The notes under the pieces are model-generated. The model was not told where the DNA came from. It saw only the letters and a list, made by a program, of their open reading frames with translations, and searched no databases. From Ursus arctos (Eukaryota > Chordata > Mammalia > Carnivora > Ursidae): a DNA stretch of 64,000 nt. The translations under genes and the position numbers were made by a program. Positions 22,701-30,700 of the stretch are shown here, piece after piece. Position 1 is the stretch's first letter; every line of letters begins with the position of its first letter. The stretch spans positions 47,660,177 through 47,724,176 of the forward strand of contig NW_026622863.1 of assembly GCF_023065955.2 (NCBI RefSeq), given 5' to 3'.

Positions 22701-22903
22701 GCGCTGTCACGGGCAATGGGGCCGCCGGGCCTGCTGTTGGAGAGCCTTCCGGCCCCGAGCCAATGACGCTGGACTCATACCAGGCCCCAGGCCCCGGGGA
22801 CGGGGGCACTGCCAGCCTTGTGGGCAGCAACATGTTCCCCAACCAGTACCGCGAGGTGGGCTTTGGGGGAGGCCTCCTGTCCCCGGGGCCAGAGGCCACG
22901 TAG
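1442..22903 (+). CDS. RELB: RELB, NF-kB subunit RelB (5'-partial; nine exons in window)
   Basis: Rel-family transcription factor of the non-canonical NF-kB pathway; it pairs with p52 or p50 and acts in the nucleus. Joining exons 1442-1788, 10033-10190, 11522-11613, 11787-11918, 13463-13567, 18984-19199, 19959-20027, 20149-20226 and 22515-22903 gives one open frame of 527 residues plus a split Glu codon, all with GT-AG introns. I recognise the RelB start of this part ([13 protein letters not shown]), the Rel DNA-contact loop ([11 protein letters not shown]), the IPT dimerisation domain ([15 protein letters not shown] to [10 protein letters not shown]), two basic clusters (KKRKR, KRRKKK) that probably serve nuclear import, and the acidic/Pro-rich C-terminal activation region ending LLSPGPEAT. 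Human RelB is 579 residues and these exons correspond to about residue 55 onward; the N-terminal leucine-zipper-like exons are off the left edge. No frameshift or stop is seen. The RELB promoter is not in the window. Confidence 0.97.
2149..2204. repeat. GAT/AAT microsatellite at the end of a MIR
   Basis: Uninterrupted trinucleotide tract, first GAT then AAT with one GAT interruption, directly following the MIR 'CAGTTTCC..AAAATGGGATGATGATG' end. Likely length-variable. Confidence 0.9.
2591..2793 (-). mobile_element. CAN-SINE, full length, with 15-bp target duplication
   Basis: Reverse-oriented tRNA-Lys-derived SINE (AGGCGCCCC end at the right, A/T-rich tail at the left). The flanks CACAGAAAGATTTTA at 2576-2590 and 2795-2809 are perfect target-site duplications, so this is a rather young copy. 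Confidence 0.93.
3234..3446 (-). mobile_element. CAN-SINE, older diverged copy
   Basis: A-run, GAGAGAGAG tract and 'GTGGGGCTCGATCCCA..ACCCCGAGATCATAACCTGAGCCAAAACCAAGAGTCAGACGC' order of the older subfamily, split here in words under the quoting limit. Flanked by imperfect direct repeats CCAGAGGTGACCATT / CCAGAGGTGAAAATT. Confidence 0.85.
3621..3823 (+). mobile_element. CAN-SINE, young, with 17-bp target duplication
   Basis: Starts GGGCGCCTGGGTGGCACAG and ends with ATAAATAAATAAAATCTT plus A-tail. Identical flanks AAGAATGTATCTGGAAG at 3604-3620 and 3824-3840. It belongs to the subfamily with the GCTATGAGCCTGCTTC segment. It has inserted in the 5' target duplication of the older SINE at 3841. 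Confidence 0.95.
3841..3943 (+). mobile_element. Old short CAN-SINE
   Basis: Short variant (GGCGCCTGGCTGGCTCAG head, GAGTTCGAGCCCCACATTGG, then A-tail) without the CT-rich body. It directly abuts the SINEs on both sides. Confidence 0.85.
3947..4175 (+). mobile_element. CAN-SINE in a three-copy stack
   Basis: Head GGATGCCTGGGTGGCTCAGC, body CTCCCTCTGCCTGCAGCTCC, tail AATAAATAAATAAATAAAATC and a second A-run. The sequence after it (GGAATGTACCTTGGAG) resembles the target duplicated at 3604 and 3824. Confidence 0.85.
5820..6042 (-). mobile_element. CAN-SINE
   Basis: Left A/T-rich tail, GACAGAGAGAGCCAGCAAGAG body, right end CCAGCCAGGCGCCCC. Short direct flanks around CCAAAT. Confidence 0.85.
6132..6480 (+). 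mobile_element. MaLR (MLT1-type) LTR relic, sense
   Basis: Recognisable stations in order: GAATGTTTGTGTCCCCCTAA, a CCTAGCCCCCAGTGTGATGG segment, TTTATAAAAGAGACTCCAGA with the AGAGCT-like region, and the GTTTACGTGCCATCCAGG end. Ancient non-autonomous ERVL-MaLR LTR. No coding part. Confidence 0.7.
6733..7066 (-). mobile_element. MaLR (MLT1-type) LTR relic, antisense
   Basis: ACCACAGGCTGGGTGGCTTG near 6762, TCTGGAGGCTGCAAGTCC near 6807 and AGGGCTTCAACATATGAATT near 7021 are hallmark reversed MLT1 words. It lies 250 bp from a sense copy, so the pair forms a loose inverted arrangement. Confidence 0.7.
8048..8246 (+). mobile_element. CAN-SINE
   Basis: AGGCGCCTGGGTGGCTCAGT head, CTCCCTCTCCCTCTGCCTGC body, AATAAATAAATAAAAATC tail. 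Flanks AAATTATGGGAAAAAG and AAATTATGGAAAAAAG are near-identical target duplications. Confidence 0.92.
8587..8623 (-). mobile_element. CAN-SINE head fragment
   Basis: Only the reversed head (AGATGCTTAACCAGCTGAGC..CACCCAGGTGCCC) is present, abutting another reversed SINE. Confidence 0.7.
8628..8804 (-). mobile_element. CAN-SINE, diverged
   Basis: AAGATTGATTTATTTATTGG tail side to CCACCCAGACGCCCC at the right; GATCCTGACCTGAAGTGAAG mid-part is diverged from the consensus. Confidence 0.75.
8870..9800 (-). mobile_element. L1 LINE relic, antisense
   Basis: AGTTTTATTGAGGTATAATT followed by TTTGATGAGTTTGGACGAAA is the reversed end of an old L1; about 9590-9800 (CAGAAGTGATGTCGTGCCTT, GGGAAGTACTTTGAGACC) continues in the same family. 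Heavily decayed, no usable frame. Confidence 0.6.
10033..10190 (+). CDS. RELB: RELB coding exon (Rel homology N-domain)
   Basis: Acceptor CCCTGCAG ending 10032, donor GTACTC at 10191. Reads [20 protein letters not shown] to [10 protein letters not shown] and ends with two bases of a Ser codon completed by the next exon. Rel-domain beta-sandwich sequence. Confidence 0.95.
10191..11521 (+). other. RELB: RELB intron, 1.3 kb
   Basis: Contains an antisense MIR (about 10383-10485, 'GGAAACTGAG' core), a degraded L1-like stretch about 10600-10880, and an L2 3' tail (about 10975-11107, ending in the GAATGAATGAAT repeat). Confidence 0.65.
11522..11613 (+). CDS. RELB: RELB coding exon (Rel homology N-domain)
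   Basis: Acceptor CCATTCAG ending 11521, donor GTGAGT at 11614. Reads [20 protein letters not shown] and on to GIDPYN. It starts in phase 2 and ends in phase 1; only 173 bp of intron follow. Confidence 0.95.
11787..11918 (+). CDS. RELB: RELB coding exon (end of Rel N-domain)
   Basis: Acceptor CCCTACAG ending 11786, donor GTGAGT at 11919. Reads [20 protein letters not shown] through to SEPVYDK. It ends with the first base of a Lys codon completed at 13463. Confidence 0.95.
11919..13462 (+). other. RELB: RELB intron, 1.5 kb, with CCAAT-box duplication
   Basis: About 12010-13020 looks like an old interspersed repeat that I cannot assign to a family. Within it four ATTGG/CCAAT boxes fall in 132 bp (12889-13020), with a CACGTG E-box at 12975-12980. 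About 13090-13460 is unique-looking sequence. Confidence 0.6.
13463..13567 (+). CDS. RELB: RELB coding exon (start of IPT dimerisation domain)
   Basis: Acceptor GCTTGCGCAG ending 13462, donor GTGAGG at 13568. Reads [19 protein letters not shown] and on to [10 protein letters not shown], the inter-domain linker and first strands of the IPT/TIG domain. It ends one base into a Glu codon. Confidence 0.95.
14007..14130 (+). mobile_element. Old short CAN-SINE with CAA-repeat tail
   Basis: GGTGCCTGGGTGGCTCGGTC head, CGTGAGTTCAAGCCCTGC, and an ACTTAAAACAACAACAATAA tail that has expanded into a CAA/ACC microsatellite to about 14172. Confidence 0.85.
14329..14521 (-). mobile_element. CAN-SINE
   Basis: Reverse copy, A/T tail at left, CACCCAGGCGCCCC at right. 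Flanked by related words GAGCTAACATGT and CAGCGAACATGT. Confidence 0.9.
14545..14735 (-). repeat. MIR, antisense
   Basis: TTTTATAGATGAGGAAACTA, then GAAAGGTTAAGTAACTTGC and AAGGTCACACAGCTAG: the reversed MIR core, well preserved. Confidence 0.8.
14792..14991 (+). mobile_element. CAN-SINE
   Basis: GGGACACCTGGGCGGCTCAG head, CTCCCTCTGCCTTCCACTCC body and AAATAAATAAATAAAATC tail. Confidence 0.9.
15500..16262 (-). mobile_element. L1 LINE 3' end, antisense, interrupted by a SINE
   Basis: TTAAAGTGTACGATTCGTGG, CATAAATGGAATCCTACACT and GGTGGTTTCCACCTTTTGGC are reversed L1 3'-region words. A CAN-SINE (15527-15739) was inserted within it, duplicating TAAAAACCATTTTA. Confidence 0.75.
15527..15739 (-). 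mobile_element. CAN-SINE inserted in L1, 14-bp target duplication
   Basis: TAAAAACCATTTTA occurs at 15513-15526 and again at 15740-15753, bracketing a reversed SINE. It is therefore younger than the L1. Confidence 0.93.
17270..18040 (+). repeat. MIR split by an LTR-like insertion
   Basis: Left half about 17270-17370 (CAGCTGTGTGACCTTGGGTA, CTCAGTTTCCACATATTTAA AATGGG); right half about 17923-18040 (ACCTGCCTCTCAGGTTGTTA, GATAATTTATATAAA, CTGGCACACAATG). Order and orientation are as expected if one MIR was split at AAAATGGG|. Confidence 0.7.
17371..17922 (+). mobile_element. Solitary retroviral LTR-like block (family not assigned)
   Basis: 552-bp block starting TGTCAAAGAG and ending TTCTGACA, i.e. 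TG..CA ends, sitting cleanly inside a MIR. It has an AATAAATCATAGCATGAGTA segment (AATAAA near 17829) typical of an LTR R region, and an ATATAATC element upstream. I think it is an old ERV LTR but cannot name the family. No internal viral region is present. Confidence 0.6.
18071..18522 (-). mobile_element. CAN-SINE (reverse) split by a second SINE
   Basis: Pieces 18071-18105 and 18318-18522 form one old reversed SINE. Flanking GGTTTTATTCTT / AGTTTTATTCTT look like its target duplication. Confidence 0.85.
18106..18317 (+). mobile_element. CAN-SINE nested in another SINE
   Basis: GGGGCACCTGGGTGGCTCAG head to AAATAAAATCTTAAAAAA tail, inserted in the A/T end of the reversed SINE. Flanking ATTTGTTTTAGAG / ATTTGTTTGAGAG is the duplicated target. 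Confidence 0.88.
18558..18726 (+). mobile_element. Young CAN-SINE with internal deletion, 16-bp target duplication
   Basis: AAGAATATCAATATCG at 18542-18557 and 18727-18742 bracket it. Head GGCGCCTGGGTGGCACAGC is normal, but GTTAAGCG runs directly into TTCTGGGATCGAGCCCCAC: compared with the copy at 3621 about 30 bp of the head region are missing. Confidence 0.93.
18743..18838 (+). mobile_element. Old short CAN-SINE
   Basis: GACGTCTGGCTGTTTCAGTT head with GTTGTGAGTTGAAGCCCC. A third GAATATCAATAT copy after it (18891-18902) suggests the target of this older insertion was reused by the younger SINE upstream. Confidence 0.75.
18984..19199 (+). CDS. RELB: RELB coding exon (IPT dimerisation domain)
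   Basis: Acceptor TTTCCCGCCAG ending 18983, donor GTAACC at 19200. Reads [20 protein letters not shown] and on to [10 protein letters not shown], the core of the dimer interface. It follows a stack of three or more SINE insertions by only about 140 bp. Confidence 0.96.
19200..19958 (+). other. RELB: RELB intron, 0.76 kb: MIR plus antisense L2
   Basis: A plus-strand MIR lies at about 19300-19435 and antisense L2 at about 19440-19880 (words such as AGGGCTTCCTGGAGGAGG and CAAGTGCAAAGGTCCTGAGG typical of that family). Nothing else is evident. Confidence 0.6.
19959..20027 (+). CDS. RELB: RELB coding exon (first basic cluster)
   Basis: Acceptor CCCGAACAG ending 19958, donor GTGTGT at 20028. Short exon reading [20 protein letters not shown]. 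The KKRKR run is the likely nuclear localisation signal. Only 121 bp of intron separate it from the next exon. Confidence 0.94.
20149..20226 (+). CDS. RELB: RELB coding exon (second basic cluster)
   Basis: Acceptor TTCCCTCAG ending 20148, donor GTGGGT at 20227. Reads [20 protein letters not shown] and ends PNPNS plus one base. It carries a second lysine/arginine cluster. Confidence 0.94.
20227..22514 (+). other. RELB: RELB last intron, 2.3 kb
   Basis: Holds one full minus-strand CAN-SINE (20395-20601), MIR copies (about 20780-20930 minus, 21495-21760 plus, 22280-22440 plus) and an unassigned old repeat around 21780-22270. About 21020-21480 is C-rich unique-looking sequence with a run of ten Cs near 21463. 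Confidence 0.6.
20395..20601 (-). mobile_element. CAN-SINE with 14-bp target duplication
   Basis: AGAAAGAACAGTTC at 20381-20394 and 20602-20615 flank a full reversed copy ending CCACCCAGGCGCCCC. Confidence 0.94.
22515..22903 (+). CDS. RELB: RELB terminal coding exon (transactivation region, stop TAG)
   Basis: Acceptor TCCCTTGCAG ending 22514; stop TAG 22901-22903. It encodes a Pro/Leu/acidic C-terminal region with [20 protein letters not shown], the activation-domain type expected for RelB, ending SPGPEAT. Confidence 0.96.
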
Positions 22904-23325
22904 CCCCGAGGCGCTGGAGGAGAGGCGCTGGGTGGGGAGGGAGGGAGGTGGAAGGGGCCGTGGAAACCCAACCAGGATGTCCAGAACCTCCATCCCCTTG
23001 GGCCACCCTTGGTCAGTCTTCCGACCTCCTCATCCTTCTGAATGGGACATCTTCAGCGCTGGTGAGAAGCTCCGTAGCACCGGTTTCCCCTGAGCCCATT
23101 TTACAAATGAGAAAACCGACTCCGGAGAGGAAAAGGGGCTTGGCTCCCATGCACCAGCTTGTAAAGCTGCCTCAGCCCCCACGAATGGGGGCACCTTCTC
23201 CAGGCGGATTCTGGAGTGTACATATGGGAGAAAGGTGCAGATCCTTAGCTCTCCTCCCCCGAGCTTGAAGGTGGGGGGGTAAAGGTTGTTTGTTCTGAGT
23301 CTTCCCAATAAAGATGAGTTTTTGA
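22904..23325 (+). other. RELB: RELB 3' UTR
   Basis: Untranslated tail from the TAG to just past AATAAA at 23307-23312; the cleavage site is estimated 10-20 bases downstream. It is short (about 420 bp) and contains no recognisable repeat. Confidence 0.8.
23307..23312 (+). terminator. RELB: RELB poly(A) signal AATAAA
   Basis: Canonical hexamer 404 bp after the RELB stop. It lies about 230 bp before the inferred CLASRP first exon, so RELB termination must occur essentially within the CLASRP promoter. Confidence 0.85.
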
Positions 23326-23394
23326 GCCTTGGGAGTCTGTTCTCTTCTCCGCTGGGGAAACACCGCGAGGCCCTCACGCACGAAGCCTCTGGGA

Positions 23395-23900
23395 TCTCCT
23401 CGGCTCCGCCTCTCACGGCAGCATCCTCCAGACCCCGCCCCTCCCCTCCGGGGCCCCGCCCTTCGCGTCGGCGGAAGCGCGCTCCGCCACGTTCCGCCCC
23501 GCCCCTCCGTGCGGCCTCCCACTTCCGCTTCCGGTGCGGGCCGCGCGCGAGCGCAGCGGTGGGAGGCGGCGACGAGCCGGTGAGTGCGGGCTGCGGGCCC
23601 CGACCTTCTGGGTTTCGCCCTAGTCTCGGCCTACCCTGGGTTGCTGTGAGCCTCTGCTCGGCCCCAGCGCCGAGGGCCGCTGGCCCCGCACCCTCTCCGG
23701 CCTGCTGCGCCTCAGGCCGCGCCCCTGCCCCCGCGGTGGGCCCGAACACGCCGCGTCGGACCCCGCCGCTTACCACAGGCCCCGCCCGCTTGTCAAGAAC
23801 CTTAGCCCGAACCCCGAAGCCCAGACCCGGTCCTCGATCCCGGTCAGAACCCCTGGGCTCCGCCCCTGTCCGCAAGCCTTGCCCCTGAGCTCAGCCCACC
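23395..23900 (+). promoter_or_regulatory. CLASRP: CpG-island promoter of CLASRP
   Basis: CpG-dense stretch without TATA. Just ahead of the first-exon donor lie tandem ETS-type sites CTTCCG 23522-23527 and CTTCCGG 23528-23534, and further upstream GGCGGAAGCG near 23470, a usual make-up for a housekeeping promoter. It starts roughly 80 bp after the RELB poly(A) signal. Confidence 0.8.
23535..23579 (+). other. CLASRP: CLASRP exon 1, untranslated (5' end approximate)
   Basis: A consensus donor, GAGCCG|GTGAGTGCG, at 23580 within the CpG island fits the 5' non-coding exon spliced to 24574. The transcription start is estimated from the ETS sites only. Confidence 0.6.
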
Positions 23901-24573
23901 CCCTCCTGTCTGCCAGCTCCGCCTCCCTCATTCTCTACTCCGTTTTTCACCGCCCCATCTCCCCCCCGCCCCCGCCATTCAGATTTCTTCTGTAGATCTC
24001 AGCCCCCTTCTGGTCTTTATTTACAGCACCCCCCCCATGTTCCCCCACCTCCCCCAAGCGTTGTCGTCTTACGTCCACGCCCTTCACCTGCCCTCCATCT
24101 CCACCACCCCCCCATTCTCCCACCTCCGCTGCGTACCACTGCTCTGTTCCCATAAAGTCTTTTTTTCTTCACCTGCATTCATCCCTTACCCCCACGGGTA
24201 GCCCCATTTCAGCTCTTCTCCCTCCCTTGAACTACAGCCCCACGTGCTTAGGGTCTTCCTGCAGACCTTACTTCAAACACTCATTCCTAAGATTCCAAAA
24301 CCTTTCATCCTTGATTCTAGTGCCCTGAACCCAGGACACTCCTTTCCCAGGGGTGCTCATTTCAGAATCTCCTGGGGGTTTTTCAGAACGCCCAGGGAAC
24401 TGGATCAGAGTTGTCAGTAATACGCTTCAGCATCTGGCACACATTTCTGCAGCCACACTTCCCTTCCCTGAAGCTGGGGTTTCCGATCGGTTCTGTCACC
24501 AGCTTGTTAGGTGACTTTGATTCTGCCCATATGGTTTTTACAGCCCATCTGACCCTCTTTTCTCATCCCCCAG

Positions 24574-24701
24574 GTTGAGGCCCCCAGCTTGGCCTCACCA
24601 CGATGTGGCACGAGGCTCGGAAGCATGAGCGGAAGCTTCGAGGCATGATGGTTGACTACAAGAAGAGGGCAGAGCGGCGGCGGGAGTACTATGAAAAGAT
24701 C
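24574..24701 (+). CDS. CLASRP: CLASRP exon 2 with start codon
   Basis: Acceptor CATCCCCCAG ending 24573, 29 nt of 5' UTR, ATG at 24603-24605 (context CACGATGT), donor GTGAGT at 24702. Encodes MWHEARKHERKLRGMMVDYK and on to RREYYEKI, 33 codons, ending on a codon boundary. Confidence 0.95.
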
Positions 24702-27700
24702 GTGAGTAACTGGCCTTGATCTGGGAAGGGACCTTTCCTGGAGGTTGGGGCCCCCGTCATCCTGGTGGGGTTTGGGCTTGGAAATAGGCCAAAATAAGAG
24801 CCCAGCTTTCTTCAGGAGAATATTCATTTCTTGAGCCTCCTCGTGGGTAAAAACCAGAGGCGTTCCTTGGTTGTAGTATACTGTGTTGTTTGGTGTGGCC
24901 TCAGAGTACAGAGCAGGTGTCAGCAGGAAGGAGGAAAGTTTTTGTAACACTCAGAGCAGTCCAGATATAAGACTGAGCACCTCCTGAATGTTGTCTGTCT
25001 TCCTGCTGTATTTGCAGTGCCCGCAAAGGTCAGCTGTTCTTGAGGGTTGGCTTGGCATCCTGTGGGAGTGCCGTCAATTTTCATTTAAGTGGACTCTGAC
25101 CACTTTCCTGTCCTGTTTGATGCTTCAGTTGCTTTTGGAGAGAAGACCCCACCCCATCCTGTGACCTCAGAGGCCTTTGTGGTCTGACCTCTACCAGGCT
25201 CTCAGCCTCGTCCTTGGGTAGCTCCACTGGCCTTTTTTCCCCATCTCTGTCACCACAGGGCATTGTGCCTGTCATGTCTCCCCTTACCTCTTTCACTCCT
25301 ACTTGCTCTTGGGACCCCAGCTTGAAATGGCACTTGGGTACTGGGTTCAATTCCCCTGTTAGACGATATTGATATAGATGTTCCCATTTATTACCGCATC
25401 CCTGCTTTAGCCTCCTACCTGGTCTCCTGGCCTTCATTCCTGCCCCCTCCGATCCTCTTCAGCAGGGCTCCAGAGGTCTTTCTAAAGCACAAGACTGACC
25501 CTGTCCTTCCCTTGCTCTGAACTCCTCCATGGCTCCCTGGTGGTCTTGAGAGAAAGCCCAGGCTCCTCAACACAGCCTTTAAGCCCCTGCATGGTCTGGC
25601 CTTTTGTACCTCACTGCCCCCTGCCCCCCCCACTTAGACTCATGCCACTCTGCTTTCTGCCTCCTTCCTTTACTCAAGCCATCTGGCCTCCTCGTTATCT
25701 AGGGTGTTTTTCTCTAATGCAAAAGATGTATAAAGAGTATCAGTTTAGCTCTGAGACTTACATAGCCACGGGGCCTTTGCCTGAGCTCTTCCCATACCTG
25801 GGTGACGAATGCTAATCTGTCAGATCTCAGTCCTCAAGGAAGTCTTCCTTCATCCCCCCCTACTCAGTCAGGTGTCCCCTGTAAATGCCATTACAGCTCC
25901 CTGTTCTTCCCCTTTGGAATTGAACCCACACATACCTAGCTGTGTAAGACTGGGGTAACTAGTATTCAGGTCACCTTTGCATCCTAAGCTTGGGGCCAAC
26001 AAATACAGCTTGAAAGAGTAAATGAGTAGACCTACTAATAGTACCAGTTACAATTTTAATTGCTCCTTCCAGGCACCCAGCTCTGTGAGAAGAGTTCTAG
26101 ATGCATGGTTTTTTTGAATCGCGAGAGTCCCCAGTGAAACCGAGGCTGCTATTACTGTAGGAGAGGAATCTCTGAGAGGTCCTCACTTGCCCTCTGTCAC
26201 CCAGGAAGGAACCACTGGGCTCAAGGGGAGCCCCTCTCTGGCGGTGTCGGGAAAACTGTAACATGACGGTGGGGGCAGGGCCCGGGTCAGTGCCGGTCCT
26301 CGTCGAGGCCCCAGCGTGGGCCAGGAACACAGTGCTTAGGAAGAAGTGGCTGCCGGGAGCTCTAATAAGGGCCCATGGTGTGCCAGCCCCAGTGCCCACT
26401 ACTTTGGTACATTCTTTCTAGTCCTTCCAGCGGCTCTGAGAGGTGGGGATTGATCCCTGTGTTAAAGATGATGCTGATAAAAGTGGCTGGTGCTGCTGAA
26501 CGTTTATGTGTTAACCGTTACGTGCTAAGTGCTTGACAGGCGTTTACGCTTCGTCACATCCTCACTGCAGCCTCGGACAGCGTCCTTATTTACGTCCGTT
26601 TTACAGATGAGCGAACTGAGGCTCGGAGAGTCACGGTCTACAGTCACATAGCAAGAGGGCACAGCTGGCACTCTAAGCCAGACTGTCTGAGCCTAAACCT
26701 CTCCTAGCACTTCACCTGGGCTTTGTGCTGCAGAAATAGAAGTTCCGAAAGGTGCAGCGACATGTCCAAAGTGACACAGCCTGGAGGCAAAATACTAAGA
26801 TGGTTAGGTGCTCAGAGTTTGAGTCCTAAGGCTCTGGGTTCACATTCTAGCACTGCCGCTTAGGTACAGTGTGACCTTGGGTGAGTGACTGTCTCCCTGA
26901 CCTAGTTTCCTTTTTTGCATGTGAAATGATGTATCATGTCAGTCAGGTTTGGCTGTGGAGATAGAAGTTTCTTTCTCTTTCCCCTGAAAGCCCCAAAATC
27001 ACCTGCTCTGCTCAGGGACCATTTTGTTGTTGAGCTGAACACGGATTCTCTTACCAGTGTCGTCTGAAGGTCTGAGAGGGCTGGTCAGACTCTGGCCATC
27101 GTGTCTGCACTCCGTTCAGCAGGGAAGAAGAGGGAGGGAAACGAGACAAAATCACTCTTGCCAGTTTTTAAGAAAGTTTCTAGATGTTTGCACCCAGCAC
27201 TTCCACTCGTCCCACTGGCCAGAAAGTAGTCCCAGGGTCACATCCAGGTGCAAAGAGCCTGAGAGGCATAGGCTTCCTTCTGGGTGGCCTTGTGACAGAC
27301 ATATTAGGAGCCTGTGATCTTTGAGGGAGGGGGTTAGATCTTGGTTGCCAGCTAGTGGCCTGCGCAAATGGTGGGGGGGCGAGCACGTCCCTCCCAGGGC
27401 TGTTGTTGAGATGGGGCACATCGACCTCAGCGTAGGCCTGCCCCGGGGCGACTTGCTCGGTGAGTCCTGGCTCTTGTTGTTACTGATGTTCTTCTTACCA
27501 GGGGAGCCGGAATCGGCGTGGTGTAGGGGAAAGAAAGCTGCAGTTGGGGCCCTCTGAGAGGCCTGGGACTCCAGGCTCTCGTTCTTGTTGGCAGGGGAGC
27601 TTCCCCAGCTTTATTTTCCCCCTCGGGACAGTGGTGATCGTCGGCCCCTCTCACTGGGTGACAGGGAAAAACGGCAAGAACAAGAACAGTGTCTGTGGGG

Positions 27701-30700
27701 CGCTTTGTGGTGTGGGCCTGTACAAGCCACCATTGTCCCCATGCGGGAACGTGATCTGCATGCAGAGCGGAGCTGTCAAGCTGTGGGCCTAGGCTGATGG
27801 CTGCTCGGGGGGGGGGGGGGGGGGGGGGGGGATGGGGCGGCTTACCCGGGTCTCATCTTATTCTTGGGCGAGAGGTTGCTGTGGGGCGAGTGTTGGAGAA
27901 GCTGCTAGTTCACCGCAGGCTGAATGGGTGTGTCCACGCAAGGCTGGTTTCCCTGCTCCTACGTCCTTGGTGCCTGCTGTCTCCCCCTAGCTAACCCTGG
28001 TTCTGTCATTGCCCTTGTCCTTGTCCGCTTTCTTCTTTAATCAGTGGTTTGGATAAAGAAACAGAATTCCCTGTTGATAAGAAAATGGGAAATAAGCAGT
28101 TCTCAGTTCAAGCCTCTCCTCCTCGAGAAAACCCCAGGCTGACCCACCCCCTCTTCACCCCCACCACTGCCCACGCTGAGTCAGGCATTCCCCTGGGCTC
28201 TCCCATCCCAGCTGCTCACTCTGGGTCGTCCCTATGTGGGACGGGTCTGTCCCCAGCGCTGGCCTGTGAGCCGCGAGGGTAGGGCTGGGGCTGTGTCTGT
28301 CACTGCCGTGGCAGTGGAGCCGAGCACGTAGCCGGTGCCTGGTTATCAGTTGAATGAACGAATGAAAGAGTCCGTGAACTCCTCTGACTCCATCTGATCC
28401 TGGAGGCAGAATAGTCCAGTGCTTAAAATTGGACTTTGGATCTCACAGAGGTATTTGTACACCCCACGTTCCTTGCATTGTTACTCACAATAGCCAAGAT
28501 GGGGAAACAGCTTAACTTCCATCGACTGATGAAGGGATAAAGAAAGTGTGGTATGTCCATACAGTGGTATATTGTCCAGCCTCCGGAAAAGGTATCCTGT
28601 CACCTGCTGCCAGGTGGAGGAATTACGTGAAGACGTTAGGCCTCGCGAAATCAGCCAGTCACCAAAAAAAAAAAAAAAAAGATGCAAAATTCCATGTATA
28701 CGAGGTATCTAAAATAGTCAGGTGCTTAGAAACAGGAAATAGAAAGGTGGTTGCCAGGGGGGAGGAGAAAAGGGGAGTCATCCGCTGGCTCTGGAGTTTC
28801 AGTTTTGCAAGGTGAAGAAGGTCTAGAGCTCCGGCGCACTGCGAGGTGCGTGTGACTTAACGCGGCTTACTGTACGCTTAAAAGTGGCGAACGTGGGGGC
28901 GCCTGAGGGGCTCGGTCGGTTGAGCATCTGCATTCGGCTCAGGTCAGGATCCCTGGGTCCTGGGATGGAGCCCTGCACGGGGCTCCCTGCTTGGCGGGGT
29001 GTCTGCTTCTCCCTCTGCCCCTACCCCCGCTCGTGCTCTATCAAATAATTAAATAAAATCTTAAAAAAAAAAAAGTGGCTAACATAGTAGATTTTCTATC
29101 ATATGGCTTTCACCCGAGTGAAACAAAATTTACTTTTGAAAAAAAAAAAGTAGATTTGGGGGTCAGCCCCATTTGGGTTCAGCTGTTAGTTCTGTGTGTT
29201 ACTGGCATGATTTCAAGCCAATGGACCACACCCCTGTTTCCTCGTGGGGAATACTACTAACCTTTGTCCCATGGTTGAGAAGTTTGAGAAGATATACATA
29301 AAATGGTTCAGGGCCTGACTTTTAGGACAGTTCATTGGCTTTTCCAGAATCTCCCAGCAGAGCCAGGCCCTGGACTTAGATTTTTACTCCCAGCATGATG
29401 CTTTTTCCTTCCTGCGGTTGCTGGCACAGCCGGTGGCTTCCCTGTGTCAGTCGGCGTCTGTATTGCACGTGGCGTCCCACGATGGCTGTGGGACCTGGGC
29501 ATTGGGCCCCGGGCAGCCTGGGCGTGAGGGGGTCTTGGCCCGGGGCTGTCACGGGGCTGAGACGAGGCGTTGAGGGAAGGAAGTGAGGTGCGGGACAAGC
29601 AGTTGGATTCCCGCAGCATCACCCCTACGGGACCCTGTGGTCTTGGGCGGATCCTGCCTCGGCTGAGTGGGAGCAGCCTGGCGTGGGGCGAGCACGGGCT
29701 GGACAGTAGCCTGGCATTAGCCATGGGCGTCGGCGAGTGTCCTCCTCGGCTCTTGGTGCACTTCAGGCAAATGCAGGGTTTGGGGAACTTGATGCTGGCG
29801 GGTTTTGGGGGCTCAGTCTCCTTGTCTGTCAGGACTCATTCTCTCTTCCCTTCAGTCGGTGTTCCTCGGCGCCTGCTGTGGGGCGGGTCTGCTCCGGGCA
29901 CTGGGGAGACGGTGGTGAACAAAGCAGCGATCCCTGCCTCGTGGAAGTTACGCTCTAGTGTGGGAGACGACCGGTAAATGAACGTAAAGTGTGAAACTGG
30001 GTGGTGGCAGGAAGAGGACAGGTGGAGTTAAGGAGATGGAGAGTGAGTATGGGCTTGTGCAGGGAACTGCTTAGAGTTGATGGGGAAGGCTTCTAGAAAG
30101 AGATCTGAGATAAGCGAGGGGGCAGCCACCTGCCAGAGCTTTGCAGGCCGAGGGAAGAGCGAGGTCTCGAGTGGAGCATGAGTGGAGTGGTCGCGGACTG
30201 CCGTGGTGGCTGGCGTGCCTGGAGCAGAGCTGGGGGAGGGAAGTCAGAGAGGGATGTGGCCTAATAGGTTTTAGCAGAACCCCCAGGCCCTGTGTGAGAG
30301 ATGGGGTGCGGAGGGCAGGCTGGCAGCAGGGAGCCCGAGAGGACGCTGCCAAGCGGTCTGGGCGAGAGGACAGGCTGGCTGGACCAGGGGTGGCCACGAG
30401 GGGTTGGACCCTGGGGAGGTGTTGCTGGGAGCTCGGCCAGCATTCAGTGCGTGGCGGCAGTTAGCCCTTCTCGTGGCTCTTGTGGGTTCCTCTGATGTGG
30501 CACGCAGCAGGAGCCCAGCCAGGGCCTGGCACTCGGGAAGCTCAGCGGTTGGAGCGCTGCTGCTAGATTTTATGCTTTCCAGACGCAGCCGGAATCGAGA
30601 CGTCCACATAAGCTCTCGTCAGGCTGGGGGAGCACTGACTCAGGGGACGTTCTCTTCTGTGTTGGTGCCTTCTTAGCCGCTGTGTTGAGATACAGGTCAC

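Noticed and set aside
23030..23875. 281-codon minus-strand open frame over the RELB end and CLASRP promoter
   Set aside because: Composition-driven; runs through the RELB 3' UTR and CpG island, no recognisable protein.
27593..27608. NF-kB-like words (GGGGAGCTTCCCC, GGGGATTTCA near 22194) as autoregulatory sites for RELB
   Set aside because: They deviate from the GGGRNNYYCC consensus and similar words are expected by chance in 64 kb; the real RELB promoter is outside the window.
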